Assembly (NCBI GenBank): GCA_965200435.1
Contig: OZ241337.1
Span: forward strand, 1,736,001-1,800,000
Source of the DNA: Bin75 sp965200435
GTDB lineage: Bacteria > Nitrospirota > Nitrospiria > Nitrospirales > UBA8639
Direction of reading: 5' to 3'
DNA length: 64,000 nt
This document shows, piece by piece, positions 16,394 to 25,696 of this stretch. Position numbers and translations under genes: made by a program. The notes below the pieces were generated by a model that did no database searches, was not told the DNA's origin, and saw nothing but the letters and a program-made list of their open reading frames with translations. The stretch's first letter is position 1. Each line of letters opens with the position of its first letter.

Positions 16394-19048
16394 TCAGTTA
16401 TTCCCTTCGACTGTTGCTGCTGACTCCGTGGCGTCCAGCAACTGTTGGTGCATGTCCCGGCCATTGACGCTTTGTTCAACGAGGACGAAGATTCCCTGAG
16501 CGTTGCTTGCGCGTTGCCACAGTTCGCAGATCGTCCGTTTCTCCGCAGTGTCGACAGAGTCGGCCATATGGGCGCCCTTGTATTCGACGACAAGCAGGCG
16601 ACCGTCTTCGAGTTGAGCCACGAAGTCGGGATAAAATTTATCCGTCGCCGTCGGCAGCCAGAACGAAGCCGGATGGCGCGACACGTTGCACACCCAGAAT
16701 TTTACCGAAGGCAGGCCGTCGAGGGTTTGAGCGCACCGGAATTCCTCACCGTCCTCTGCGCCGTCAAAAGCCGGCACGGCGTGAGAGCCCAGAAAATGTT
16801 TGTTGGGCTGCCAGTGCCCACGGTAGAGGCGTTCCCCTTGATACATGCCGTCTTGGAAAACAAAGGCAGTCTCGAATGAGACCTCGGGTTTGACTCCGGG
16901 TGTAAAGAGGCACGCCTGATACGCACGTTTGCGTTCTTTCCGGCGAATCGCGTCAAGTTTGGCACATATCTTTCGAGCCAGGATGAATTTGCAGCGTATG
17001 AGTGAGGAGATGTGCAGGCCGCGAGTGTTGATCAGGTAGGTGGTCAGACCGGACAGCCATTTCACCAGTTCAGCCTGACCGATGTCGGGTTGGCGCACTT
17101 GCCGGTCCAGCCACAGGACCAGCGCCGCTTGCGTCCAGCCTTCCACGTGGACGTTCAAGCTTAATTGCTCCTGTTCACCGGCGAACCGGTAGGTCAGTCG
17201 ATTCCCGTCCAGGTCGATTTCGAACCCATGGGCGGTTTCGCGGATGGTGAATTCATGCCCATCCAGCCTGGCGGGGTGGTTTCGCAGCGACCAGTCATGA
17301 AACTCCATGAAGACGTCGGTGTCGGCAAACACCAACTGCCCTTGGATTTCCGTCATCAGGCGCGGAAGGTTGAATGTCTCACCCTGTTCAGCCGGCGACA
17401 GTTGCAGATTCGCGTCGAGTTGGTGTTGCGCAAAGACATCCGCAAGCGCCTTGCGTTCAGTTGGCGAAAGTTGCCTGTAGGCCTCAGCCAGCGTATCGCT
17501 CACGTGTCCGATGACGGCAATTTCGAACGTGTCACCTTCGGTCGAAAGCACCGTCAGACCTTCGAGTTGCATCTTATCCAGTGCAGCGACGACTTCCGGT
17601 GTGGCAGTCAGGATGTGCCTGAAGGCCGGTTGCTGAAACTGATCCGATGAAAAAAGCTCGATGTCGTCACGCTCTGATTGGACCGGTTCAATGTTGTCAC
17701 GTGCCTCGTCTTCCTCAAAGCCCATGGCCACCAGTTTATCGACCAGGGATCGGGCAGCCATGCCGGTTGCCGGTTCGGACAGGAAGGCATAGGCCCGGTT
17801 CAATTCCGCGGCGTTGCGCCGCGTGGCATACGGCATCCGCAGGATCCGGCCAAGGATCTGTTCCACGTCCACCGCACTTTGGATGCGTGAAACCGAACAG
17901 AAGACGTACGCAAAAGAACAATCCCAACCTTCTTTCAGCGCCTCGATGGTGATGACATATTCAATCGGACAATGAGGGTCAAACAGGTCGATGCCGTCCA
18001 GTGCCCGCGTGTCGCCGGTTGCGACGGCGATTGCGGACTCAGGGACGTTTTCGACCTCCAGCAGGTGCTTCTTCAAGACGTCGACCGTCACCTCCTCGTT
18101 TCTGGGTTGGGCCTGAAACAGGACAATGGGTCGAATGTAATCGGGGTCTTCCTTGGCCGTTTTGTCCAGCGAAGCACGGGTCACAATCGCCCCGTTCACC
18201 GCATTCTGCCACGAGGTGTGTTCGGTCAGCATGATCGGCAGCTTGATCATCTCGGCCCGTTTCAATTCCTGGGCCGAAACACTGTGCAGAACGTTCGACC
18301 GCTGTTTAGGTGTAGCCGTGAACTCGATAATGGCGCTGGGATTGAGGCGTGCCTGCATGTTGCGCGTCAGGCCGGTGACGGCGTTATGGGCTTCATCCAC
18401 GATCATCAAGGGCCGGTGGAGGTGCAGCAGGCTGGCAAAGGAGAACTTGATTCCGCCGCCTGCCGATTGTTCCAGGCCCTGCGTTATATCCCTGACGCCG
18501 GAGAAATGCGGCTCAAGGTTCTCGTTGTGAGCGTAGACCTTGCGGCCATTGGTGTTTGTGACGCGCAAGGTCTGGATCGTACCGACCACGATACAGCAGT
18601 AGTCCCGCAGATCGTGGGGCCGGATATGCGTAAAGTCGGCGATGTCGAACACCCGTACCCGGCCGTCGAACGCCTGATCCAGCGTTTGCCGGTACGAATG
18701 ACGGGGATGCTTCAATGCCTCGGCAGTTTGCTGGCGAATTTTGTCGGTCGGCACGAGCCAGATGGTCAGGGGATAGTCCTTCTCCACCCAGGCATCGCGT
18801 GCAATCGTGATGGAATGGGCAGCGAGAATGGTTTTGCCGCCGCCGGTCGGCAGCCGTAGGCAGACGTAAGGCACGTCAGGCAGTTCGGCCAGTGGCGCAT
18901 ACACCCCGGCGTAACGTCCGATTCGTACGGCCTGCTCAGGTTCGGTGGTTATCGTTTCGTAGGCGGCCTTCGGTCCGGCAAGACGCGCGTGCTCGAAGAA
19001 GCGGCGCAACGTGTTGAGCGTGTCGGTCTGGTACGGTTTGAGTTTCAC
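16394..19048 (-). CDS. Type III restriction endonuclease subunit (Res)
   Basis: An 884-residue SF2 helicase-nuclease. Helicase motifs: RLPTGGGKTILAA (I), IVDEAHNA (II), FTATPKQR (III), IEALKEGWDCSFAYVFCSV (V), and QILGRILRMPYA (VI). Near the C-terminus PDFVAQLEDGRLLVVEYKG fits the PD-(D/E)xK nuclease of type III Res. It cuts unmodified DNA as a complex with Mod. Translation starts with GTG at 19048, 3 bases after the Mod stop, and ends 1 base before parE. Both R-M genes lie between parE and parC, an unusual location. Confidence 0.9.
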   Translation of the reverse strand: MKLKPYQTDTLNTLRRFFEHARLAGPKAAYETITTEPEQAVRIGRYAGVYAPLAELPDVPYVCLRLPTGGGKTILAAHSITIARDAWVEKDYPLTIWLVPTDKIRQQTAEALKHPRHSYRQTLDQAFDGRVRVFDIADFTHIRPHDLRDYCCIVVGTIQTLRVTNTNGRKVYAHNENLEPHFSGVRDITQGLEQSAGGGIKFSFASLLHLHRPLMIVDEAHNAVTGLTRNMQARLNPSAIIEFTATPKQRSNVLHSVSAQELKRAEMIKLPIMLTEHTSWQNAVNGAIVTRASLDKTAKEDPDYIRPIVLFQAQPRNEEVTVDVLKKHLLEVENVPESAIAVATGDTRALDGIDLFDPHCPIEYVITIEALKEGWDCSFAYVFCSVSRIQSAVDVEQILGRILRMPYATRRNAAELNRAYAFLSEPATGMAARSLVDKLVAMGFEEDEARDNIEPVQSERDDIELFSSDQFQQPAFRHILTATPEVVAALDKMQLEGLTVLSTEGDTFEIAVIGHVSDTLAEAYRQLSPTERKALADVFAQHQLDANLQLSPAEQGETFNLPRLMTEIQGQLVFADTDVFMEFHDWSLRNHPARLDGHEFTIRETAHGFEIDLDGNRLTYRFAGEQEQLSLNVHVEGWTQAALVLWLDRQVRQPDIGQAELVKWLSGLTTYLINTRGLHISSLIRCKFILARKICAKLDAIRRKERKRAYQACLFTPGVKPEVSFETAFVFQDGMYQGERLYRGHWQPNKHFLGSHAVPAFDGAEDGEEFRCAQTLDGLPSVKFWVCNVSRHPASFWLPTATDKFYPDFVAQLEDGRLLVVEYKGAHMADSVDTAEKRTICELWQRASNAQGIFVLVEQSVNGRDMHQQLLDATESAATVEGNN

Positions 19049-19051
19049 GGC

Positions 19052-20590
19052 TCAGGTTCGGATTTTTACATCATACGGCAACTGCTTGAAGACGATGCCT
19101 TCCCGGTCGAGCGTCGTTGGCGTCAGGCGCGACTGTTCACCATAGATCGTCAATGGGCCGTCGAAGCCAGCCTGTACCCTGGTGATTTCATCCCGAATCC
19201 GTGTCAACGTTGCGCGGGTCAGCACGTTGCCCTCAGCAGGTCGCTTGTCGCCCAGAATGCCGTTGTAGAGCAAGGCGTAGGCGCGATCGTCGCACAGGCC
19301 GAGCAACGGGGAGTCGCCCGTTCCGTTCCACGGATTCCGTGTCTCGCTGAACCACACGTGAGCGGCCAAGGTGGAAAAGCGAATGTTCTGCCGGATTTGG
19401 CCTTGTTCGTCGAACACGGTAGGCCCGAGGCGGTAGAACCGGAATCCTCCTCCGCCGCGCCACCCGGCGGACTTGGAAATACCACCCTGTTCACCGTCAA
19501 TGACTTTTTGCAGGCGGGGGACGCAATGCGTGACCGCGTGCTCACCCATTTCAACGCCGATATAGCGTCGCCCCATCTTGTGTGCCACGGCCGCAGTCGT
19601 GCCGGAGCCGAGAAAGGAGTCGAGGACGAGGTCGCCGGGGTTGGTGGCGATTTCAAAGACGCGCGCTAAAAGTTTCTCAGGCTTTGGCGTATCGAAATAG
19701 GCGCTTGACAAAACAAAGCGGTTTTCGTTCTTGGCTTCATGATTGCTTCCGAACTCGTCATAAAGCCAAATTGTCACCGGCACCACAGTTTGCTTTACCT
19801 CTGACAGATACGATTTTCGTGATGGTGTTGCGTCACCTTTGGTGCCAACCCATAGCTGTCCACTTTGATCAAGCTTGGCAAGTGTCTCTTTGCTATAGCG
19901 ATGATAAGTCCCAACAGGAGGGCTCCATGTAATGCCGTTGGAGAATGTATATGGGTATTGGTTCGTATCGGAACCACTTTTTGCATGCAATGGTGTTGAT
20001 TTCCACGGTCCCCGAGGATCGTTGTCAAGGTTTTTGTAGGCTACATTTTGTTTTTCTTCACGACGCATGCCATTAAACGAAGCAACATCACGGTCTTTTG
20101 CAAAGCAAATGATGTGGTCGTGATTGTCGCTTACAAAAACGGCATCATTCGCGCGGGTGTACTTTTTCTGCCAAACAAAGTTTGCAATAAAGTTCTTTCT
20201 GCCAAACACCTCATCCATCACAACCTTCAGGTAATGCGCCTCATTGTCGTCAATCGACACCCAAATCGAGCCGTCCTCGGCCAGTAACTCGCGCAGAAGC
20301 TCAAGCCGCGGCCACATCATCGCCAGCCATTGCGTATGTTCCAGATTATCATCGTAGTGCTCGAACGCCGATCGGGTATTGTACGGCGGGTCAATATAGA
20401 TGCACTTCACCTGCCCGGCATAGAACGGCAACAGCGCCTTCAAGTCCTCCAGGTTGTCGCCTTGAATCAGCATATTGCCCGCGTCCGGTTCGCCCGTGGA
20501 CAGTTCAGTTGCCTCTTCCAACAACCGATGCGGCACGCGCGAGGCGGCACAGAGGTCGTCGTCTCGTGATAGCCAGTTTAGGGTCGGCAT
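19052..20590 (-). CDS. Type III DNA adenine-N6 methyltransferase subunit (Mod)
   Basis: A 512-residue beta-class methyltransferase. Catalytic motif IV DPPYN (67-71) precedes the AdoMet motif DSFLGSGTT (324-332). The stretch between, about residues 140-300, is the expected target-recognition region. It methylates adenine in the site read by the Mod-Res complex; the site cannot be predicted from sequence. Its central part (about 19690-20250) is visibly more AT-rich than its ends, typical of exchanged recognition domains. It is followed after 3 bases by Res. Confidence 0.9.
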   Translation of the reverse strand: MPTLNWLSRDDDLCAASRVPHRLLEEATELSTGEPDAGNMLIQGDNLEDLKALLPFYAGQVKCIYIDPPYNTRSAFEHYDDNLEHTQWLAMMWPRLELLRELLAEDGSIWVSIDDNEAHYLKVVMDEVFGRKNFIANFVWQKKYTRANDAVFVSDNHDHIICFAKDRDVASFNGMRREEKQNVAYKNLDNDPRGPWKSTPLHAKSGSDTNQYPYTFSNGITWSPPVGTYHRYSKETLAKLDQSGQLWVGTKGDATPSRKSYLSEVKQTVVPVTIWLYDEFGSNHEAKNENRFVLSSAYFDTPKPEKLLARVFEIATNPGDLVLDSFLGSGTTAAVAHKMGRRYIGVEMGEHAVTHCVPRLQKVIDGEQGGISKSAGWRGGGGFRFYRLGPTVFDEQGQIRQNIRFSTLAAHVWFSETRNPWNGTGDSPLLGLCDDRAYALLYNGILGDKRPAEGNVLTRATLTRIRDEITRVQAGFDGPLTIYGEQSRLTPTTLDREGIVFKQLPYDVKIRT

Positions 20591-21068
20591 GGTTTGCTAT
20601 TTGTCTTCTTCTTATTTGCTATACATCGCAATATTTAGATCGGTTTGAGTATCATCTTCCCAAAATCATTTCCTTTTTGTATTCCCGTTCTAAGGCATTC
20701 CCTTGTTTCTTCGCTTCGTCACACGCACTCATTGTCAGCATTTTTCTGATTTTACTTGCTGGACTCTCTCTCTGGTTAGAATATCCTGAAGCTGCTATTA
20801 TTTTTGGTGTCAGCGGGCCACTTTCTCCTTTACTTCGAGCACTTGCGTATCGATGGTTAAACGGCCAAGGCTAAGATTTATTTAATCAATCCCTGATACA
20901 ACAAGCACTTCTCTGCATCCGTTCCCCCAAGAGCGTCATTTGGTTCCCCGTGTCTTCCCCTCGCGTGCCAGTTGCGAGCACTTAATTGACGTAGTGGCCA
21001 ATACACGAACGGCATCAGACTCCGCCGAGCAATCAGGGTTGTTGAGCAGGCGACGCGCTACGTCGTCC
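20591..21068. other. AT-rich gap upstream of the type III R-M genes
   Basis: A 478-base gap, much more AT-rich up to about 20900 than neighbouring genes, consistent with DNA that arrived with the R-M module. It should hold the mod promoter. A plus-strand open frame (20509-20874) encodes hydrophobic helices and ends LRALAYRWLNGQG. It overlaps the start of mod and has no clear ribosome site, so it is not called a gene. Confidence 0.5.
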
Positions 21069-21449
21069 CTACTTGGCAATGGACGATGCGATGTTGGGGG
21101 TGAGCGGATTGACGATGACGTGCCTTGTTTTTGGCACGACGACCAAGTCCATGTCTTCCATGGGAATTGCTCCCAGTAAGGGCGTGTCTCCCATGACCAG
21201 GGCACCGCTGAACCCGATCCGGTTTTTGTAGCGTAACTCGATCGGGCCGACGTAGGGAACGAGTTTCCGGTTTCCGTCCGCCAAGGTCACTTCTTTTGTG
21301 TCGGTCTCTTCGAGTTGCAACTGGATTTGGATATGCGGCGGAATGCACAGGTGGACTGCCTTTCTATCGGCGAGTGCGTCGATCTCCACCGCTTCCAATG
21401 CAGGCAGCCTGGGATTGCGCAGTTGAATTTTTGCATTCGTCAGTTCCAT
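21069..21449 (-). CDS. Retropepsin-like clan AA aspartic protease homolog, catalytic motif altered
   Basis: A 126-residue protein matching the small clan AA aspartic protease family. It shows RNPRLPALEAVEIDALAD, VHLCIPPHI, EVTLADGNRKLVPYVGPIE, GALVMGDTPLLGAIPMEDMDLVV, and VNPLTPNIASSIAK. Family members carry D-(T/S)-G just before the HLCIP segment; here the residues are DRK, so the catalytic T and G are missing. It may be an inactive relative or a binding protein. The ribosome site GGAGAAAAAGC supports the ATG at 21449. It lies between the R-M module and parC. Confidence 0.75.
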   Translation of the reverse strand: MELTNAKIQLRNPRLPALEAVEIDALADRKAVHLCIPPHIQIQLQLEETDTKEVTLADGNRKLVPYVGPIELRYKNRIGFSGALVMGDTPLLGAIPMEDMDLVVVPKTRHVIVNPLTPNIASSIAK

Positions 21450-21542
21450 GCTTTTTCTCCTTTGCTGGAACCGCGCCAAATTATGGCAAATTATGGCAAA
21501 TCCGGCAGGTGGCTTCAAGAAGTGCGAATTCGGTTTCTCTAG

Positions 21543-21614
21543 GCGGGATAAAATCCCGCTGCTACAACTTTGACTCACCCTCACCTTCATCCTCTCCCAT
21601 CGAGGGAGAGGAAA
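21543..21614. repeat. Hairpins between parC and the protease-like gene
   Basis: GCGGGAT (21543-21549) pairs with ATCCCGC (21553-21559) around AAA. A second palindrome of the CCTCTCCC...GGGAGAGG type follows at about 21590-21613. A related but longer array lies at 58546-58668. Confidence 0.55.
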
Positions 21615-21629
21615 CGGCAAGGGCCGGGG

Positions 21630-24047
21630 TCAGGGGTCGTTCTTGTGATTCTCAGACTCGAGGACGGGCAGTTCGACGGGTAAGGCTTGGGCTCCCTTCA
21701 AGGTCCCGCGTTTGAACAGCACGTGCCCTTTTCCGCCGCGGCTGACGGGTTGATACTTTCTCGCTGAAATGGCGAACGATCCGCCTTCCTGTTTCACGAC
21801 GACCAATTGGTCCTGCTTTCGGAACAACAGGCGGACGGCCAGGACCCTATCCGTGTTGTCGAGTTTGATGACTGTCACCCCTCGTCCCGGACCGGAGAGC
21901 ACACCAATTTCCTCGGCGTGGCACAGGAGCACGCGTCCTCGCTGAGAAGCGACCGCGAGGACGGGTTGGGGCGCGAATGGACCCAAGGTTTCGACGCTTA
22001 CGACTTCTTCCTGGTCACGGAGTTTCATGAATTTTCGACCGAGGCGGGTCGAGGGCTCCTTGAGGGGATCCAGGTCGAAGCGTACACCCATACCGGCCGT
22101 TGATACGGCGATCCCTTGCCCGAGGGAAACGGGGGCGGCTCCTCCCACGGTTGATCCGTCGAAAAGGGGAAGCGACGACGCGGTGGGTTGTCCGACTGAG
22201 GCATACAATCTGGGATCCGAACTGAGGGCTGCCATGATGCGTTCCCCGTCCTTGAATTTGAACAGCTTTTGCGCGGGGTCCCCGTAGCCGCTTCGCGCCG
22301 CCGGCAGATCGCCGATGCGGATGGTGTACGCGCTGCCGAAGTTCGAAAAGCACACGATGGTGTCCACCGTGCTGCCGATCAAGGCGATCAGCAGGTGGTC
22401 CCCTTCCCTCAGTCGCGTTTTCGACAAGTCCTTGACCATGCCGACGCGGCGAATCCATCCATCCGTGGAAATCGTGACCACGGCGTCTTCTTTGACGATG
22501 TAGGCCTCGGGGTCGAATTCGACTTCTTCGCCCTGGCGGCGTCCGACTCTCGTTCGCCGTTTGTCGCCGTAGGTCTTGGCGAGGTCCTGGAGTTCCTGTT
22601 TGACGACGTTCCATAATCGCGGCTTCGACCCGAGCAGGGTCTTGAGTTCCCGGGCCTGCTCCTTTTTGTTGGCAAGTTCGTCCAGCATTTTCTCGATTTC
22701 GGTGCGGGACAGCTTGTAGATCGGTGTTTCCAGGATCGCGTTGGTTTGGGCGTCGTCGAGCGGGAACTCGCGTTTCAGTTTTTCGGCGGAGTCCGCCTTG
22801 CCGTTGCTTTGACGAATGATGGTGAGCACCCGGTCCAGCGCGCCGAAAATGATTTGAAAGCCTGCAAGAATATAGATGCGTTGTTCCAGGAGTCTCAGGT
22901 CGTAAGAGAATCGGCGCGTGACCGTGTCAAAGCGAAAGTCGATGAACTGTTCGAGGATTTCTTTCAGGGACAGACGACGGGGTCGCGCGGTGGCGGTGCC
23001 CGGAGCCGGAAGCAGACACGTGAGGTTGACGGAAAAGTTATTCTGGAGCGGGGTATTTTTGAACAAATAGGCCATGGCCAAGTCGGCCTTGGCGTCTTTC
23101 TGCAGTTCCAACACGATTTTGACGTCAGTTGTGGATTCGTCGCGGACGTCGACCAGTTGCGGCACCTTTTTGGCGGCGATGAGTTCACCGATCCGTTCGA
23201 CAATCGTGGCCTTGTCCACGGCGAAGGGGACCGAGGTGACGACGATCTGGGATTTGCCGGACGAGCCCGGGAGCACTGTGAACTCGCCACGCACGCGCAC
23301 CAGTCCCTGGCCGGTCTCATAGATTTCCCGAAGTTCGGTGCGGGTGTTCAGGATTTCCCCGCCGGTGGGAAAATCAGGCCCCTTGATCGACTTCATGAGG
23401 TCGGAAATCGTGCACGCCCGGTTGTCGATCAGGGCGATGGCTCCGTTGACGACTTCCTCAAGGTTATGAGGCGGTACGTTGGTGGCCATGCCGACGGCAA
23501 TGCCGGTGGACCCGTTGACCAACAGGTTGGGAAACGGGGCGGGCAGCACCAGGGGTTCTTTGTCCTTGCCGTCGTAATTAGGCTGGAAGTCGACCGTGTC
23601 CTTGCTCAGTTCGTCCAGCAGTTCCACTGCGACCGGGGTGAGTTTGGCTTCGGTGTACCGGTAGGCCGCAGGCGGGTCGCCGTCCAGGCTGCCGAAGTTG
23701 CCGTGGCCGTCGACGAGGGGGGTGCGCAGGGACCACCATTGCGCCATGCGTGCCATGGCATCATAGACAGCGGAGTCGCCGTGGGGATGCCATTCCCCGA
23801 TCACCGATCCGACGACTTTTGCGCTTTTGATGGGCGGCCGGTCCGGCGCTAACCTGTGGTTGTGAAACATGGAAAACAGAATGCGTCGCTGAACCGGTTT
23901 CAGGCCGTCCCGCACATCGGGCAAGGCGCGCGCGGTAATGACGGACAGCGCGTAGTTCAGGTACCGCTGGCGCGTGGTTTTATCCAGCGGCACCGTGGTG
24001 ACGGGGGCGGTGCTCTTACTTGGCGTGCGTGCTTGCGATCGTGCCAT
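21630..24047 (-). CDS. parC: DNA topoisomerase IV subunit A (type IIA breakage-reunion subunit)
   Basis: An 805-residue GyrA/ParC homolog. It has the winged-helix region with GLKPVQRRILFSM, the quinolone-region HPHGDSAVYDAM, the catalytic tyrosine in AAYRYTEAKL, and a C-terminal beta-pinwheel. The pinwheel carries only a degenerate SRGGKG near the end instead of the QRRGGKG gyrase box, favouring topoisomerase IV. Its partner parE is 5.2 kb downstream, separated by a protease-like gene and a type III R-M module. The ATG at 24047 follows GGGAAGACG; an in-frame TTG one codon upstream is also possible. Confidence 0.9.
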   Translation of the reverse strand: MARSQARTPSKSTAPVTTVPLDKTTRQRYLNYALSVITARALPDVRDGLKPVQRRILFSMFHNHRLAPDRPPIKSAKVVGSVIGEWHPHGDSAVYDAMARMAQWWSLRTPLVDGHGNFGSLDGDPPAAYRYTEAKLTPVAVELLDELSKDTVDFQPNYDGKDKEPLVLPAPFPNLLVNGSTGIAVGMATNVPPHNLEEVVNGAIALIDNRACTISDLMKSIKGPDFPTGGEILNTRTELREIYETGQGLVRVRGEFTVLPGSSGKSQIVVTSVPFAVDKATIVERIGELIAAKKVPQLVDVRDESTTDVKIVLELQKDAKADLAMAYLFKNTPLQNNFSVNLTCLLPAPGTATARPRRLSLKEILEQFIDFRFDTVTRRFSYDLRLLEQRIYILAGFQIIFGALDRVLTIIRQSNGKADSAEKLKREFPLDDAQTNAILETPIYKLSRTEIEKMLDELANKKEQARELKTLLGSKPRLWNVVKQELQDLAKTYGDKRRTRVGRRQGEEVEFDPEAYIVKEDAVVTISTDGWIRRVGMVKDLSKTRLREGDHLLIALIGSTVDTIVCFSNFGSAYTIRIGDLPAARSGYGDPAQKLFKFKDGERIMAALSSDPRLYASVGQPTASSLPLFDGSTVGGAAPVSLGQGIAVSTAGMGVRFDLDPLKEPSTRLGRKFMKLRDQEEVVSVETLGPFAPQPVLAVASQRGRVLLCHAEEIGVLSGPGRGVTVIKLDNTDRVLAVRLLFRKQDQLVVVKQEGGSFAISARKYQPVSRGGKGHVLFKRGTLKGAQALPVELPVLESENHKNDP

Positions 24048-24093
24048 CAATCGTCTTCCCGGCTCATGTCGGGTTACGCGACCCTAACCCGAT

Positions 24094-25524
24094 CTACGGA
24101 GACTGCGGTGAGGGACGCAGATGGTTTTGCCCCTCCCGCTTCGGCGCTGTGAGGTCGCTCGTGCGAAGGGAGGCGCGATGAAGAGGGTCGTTGATGCGGG
24201 ATCGCACCCACCGGCGATCCCACCATTCCACGGGATTGATCTGGACTCCGTGAAGCAGCAGGCTGAAATGCAAATGATCGCCCGCGGCTAAACCCGTCAT
24301 GCCTGACCGTCCGATGATTTGCCCTTTGCCGACGACGTCTCCTTTCTCTATGGCAAATGAGGACAGATGGGCGTACAGTGATTGGAGCCCATACCCGTGA
24401 TCGATCACGATGGTGTTTCCGTACACACCAAAATACTCGGCCAGCACCACGGTTCCGTCGTTGGCGGCTTCCACCGGGTAGTGTTTGGTGACGGCCAGGT
24501 CGAACCCCAAATGATACTGCGTGTCCACGACGGTTCCGTTGTAGCGGTATTCGCGGCGATCGGCAAACGTCGCTTCCACCTGGGAGTTGGATAATTGGAT
24601 GAAGGCCCCGTTCCACTGCAACTCAGGCGAGCTGTCCGAGGCCAGGGTCGCCAGTCGGCCGGTTGTCCGTTTGCGCAACACGTTGTTGACTTGGAGAAAG
24701 TTGCGAAGCGGATCGTCCAGATCTTCGATCTCGGGGGTCTGGGCAATGATGGGACGAATGGTCTGTTCGATGAAGCGATCGGAAATCGTGATAGTTCGGG
24801 ATCGCCACGTTTTGGGAAGGATGGTGACGTCGAGCCTCTGTCCCGCATGATTGCCCAAGCCATCGTCCGCCACGAGCGTCACCGGGGTAGAGGCCGGGCG
24901 GTCATGGGGAAAGGCAAAGAGTGAGAACGCGGTGAAGGCGCGGTTGGGATTGGGGTATCCCGGGAAAAATGTTTCGCCGATTCGGACTCCGTATCGTTGG
25001 GCATCATCGGACACGCGGAACGCCACGGCCCCGGTTCCTCCTTGCGAAACGGGCAGGGGATCTGACAACACTTCCAACTGGGGGGGAGTAAATTTCACGG
25101 CGACGTCCTGTTCGATTCGGGCCCAATTCCCTTCGAAAAATCCCTGCCAGGAATAATCCCGGGCTGTAATGACCAATTTCACCTGTCCCCGGCGTTTGGG
25201 GATGGTATCGTCCCCGAAGGGGATGAGGTTGAGGTCGAAGGTGGGTTGGGTGCTGCCTCCGATGGGAAGTTGCGCGGAAAACTGTTCTTGCGCCAGGGTG
25301 TAACTCTCGAGGTTCTGGAGAATGCGGACGGTCACCTCCTGAAGGCCCGTTCCCGAATCCTCGACGTGGAGGATCAACGGGGTCGCCGGCCCGGCTTGGG
25401 TGAAGGGCTCGACGAGCGTGATCCGGGGCGGAATCTTGTCTCCCCATCGATAAAAGGCCGTTATGACCAGGTAGAAGGCGACGATGGCGAGTGCTATCGC
25501 GTAGAAAAGGGTTTTGTTATTCAC
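24094..25524 (-). CDS. Membrane-anchored M23 (LytM) family peptidase
   Basis: A protein of about 476 residues with one N-terminal membrane segment (TLFYAIALAIVAFYLVIT), a long extracytoplasmic beta-rich region, and a C-terminal M23 domain. The zinc-site pattern is present (YHLGFDLA, and GDHLHFSL with HxH), as is the YGLQSLYAHLS strand. So it may be an active endopeptidase cleaving peptidoglycan cross-links. The start is uncertain: a GTG at 25524 just before the helix is used, and a TTG at 25584 would add 20 residues. It lies 46 bases upstream of parC. Confidence 0.83.
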   Translation of the reverse strand: MNNKTLFYAIALAIVAFYLVITAFYRWGDKIPPRITLVEPFTQAGPATPLILHVEDSGTGLQEVTVRILQNLESYTLAQEQFSAQLPIGGSTQPTFDLNLIPFGDDTIPKRRGQVKLVITARDYSWQGFFEGNWARIEQDVAVKFTPPQLEVLSDPLPVSQGGTGAVAFRVSDDAQRYGVRIGETFFPGYPNPNRAFTAFSLFAFPHDRPASTPVTLVADDGLGNHAGQRLDVTILPKTWRSRTITISDRFIEQTIRPIIAQTPEIEDLDDPLRNFLQVNNVLRKRTTGRLATLASDSSPELQWNGAFIQLSNSQVEATFADRREYRYNGTVVDTQYHLGFDLAVTKHYPVEAANDGTVVLAEYFGVYGNTIVIDHGYGLQSLYAHLSSFAIEKGDVVGKGQIIGRSGMTGLAAGDHLHFSLLLHGVQINPVEWWDRRWVRSRINDPLHRASLRTSDLTAPKREGQNHLRPSPQSP

Positions 25525-25696
25525 GGCTGACACGTCGAAGGGGAATGAACAAAGGGGAATACCAAGATAACATGGTTCCGTCAACTAAACAAAGAAGAGG
25601 CGGGTGAGCATGGATCAGCCGTGTCCGGACAGTGCGGCGAGGGCCTGTCCTGCCTGGACTGAACAACGCGAAGGAAGCAATGCGAAGAGTTCGAGG

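Noticed and set aside
20509..20874. 121-codon hydrophobic plus-strand frame
   Set aside because: It begins inside mod on the other strand, has no ribosome site or recognised family, and lies in AT-rich DNA where hydrophobic codons are expected.
22746..23852. 368-codon plus-strand open frame
   Set aside because: Antisense to parC, with no family resemblance.
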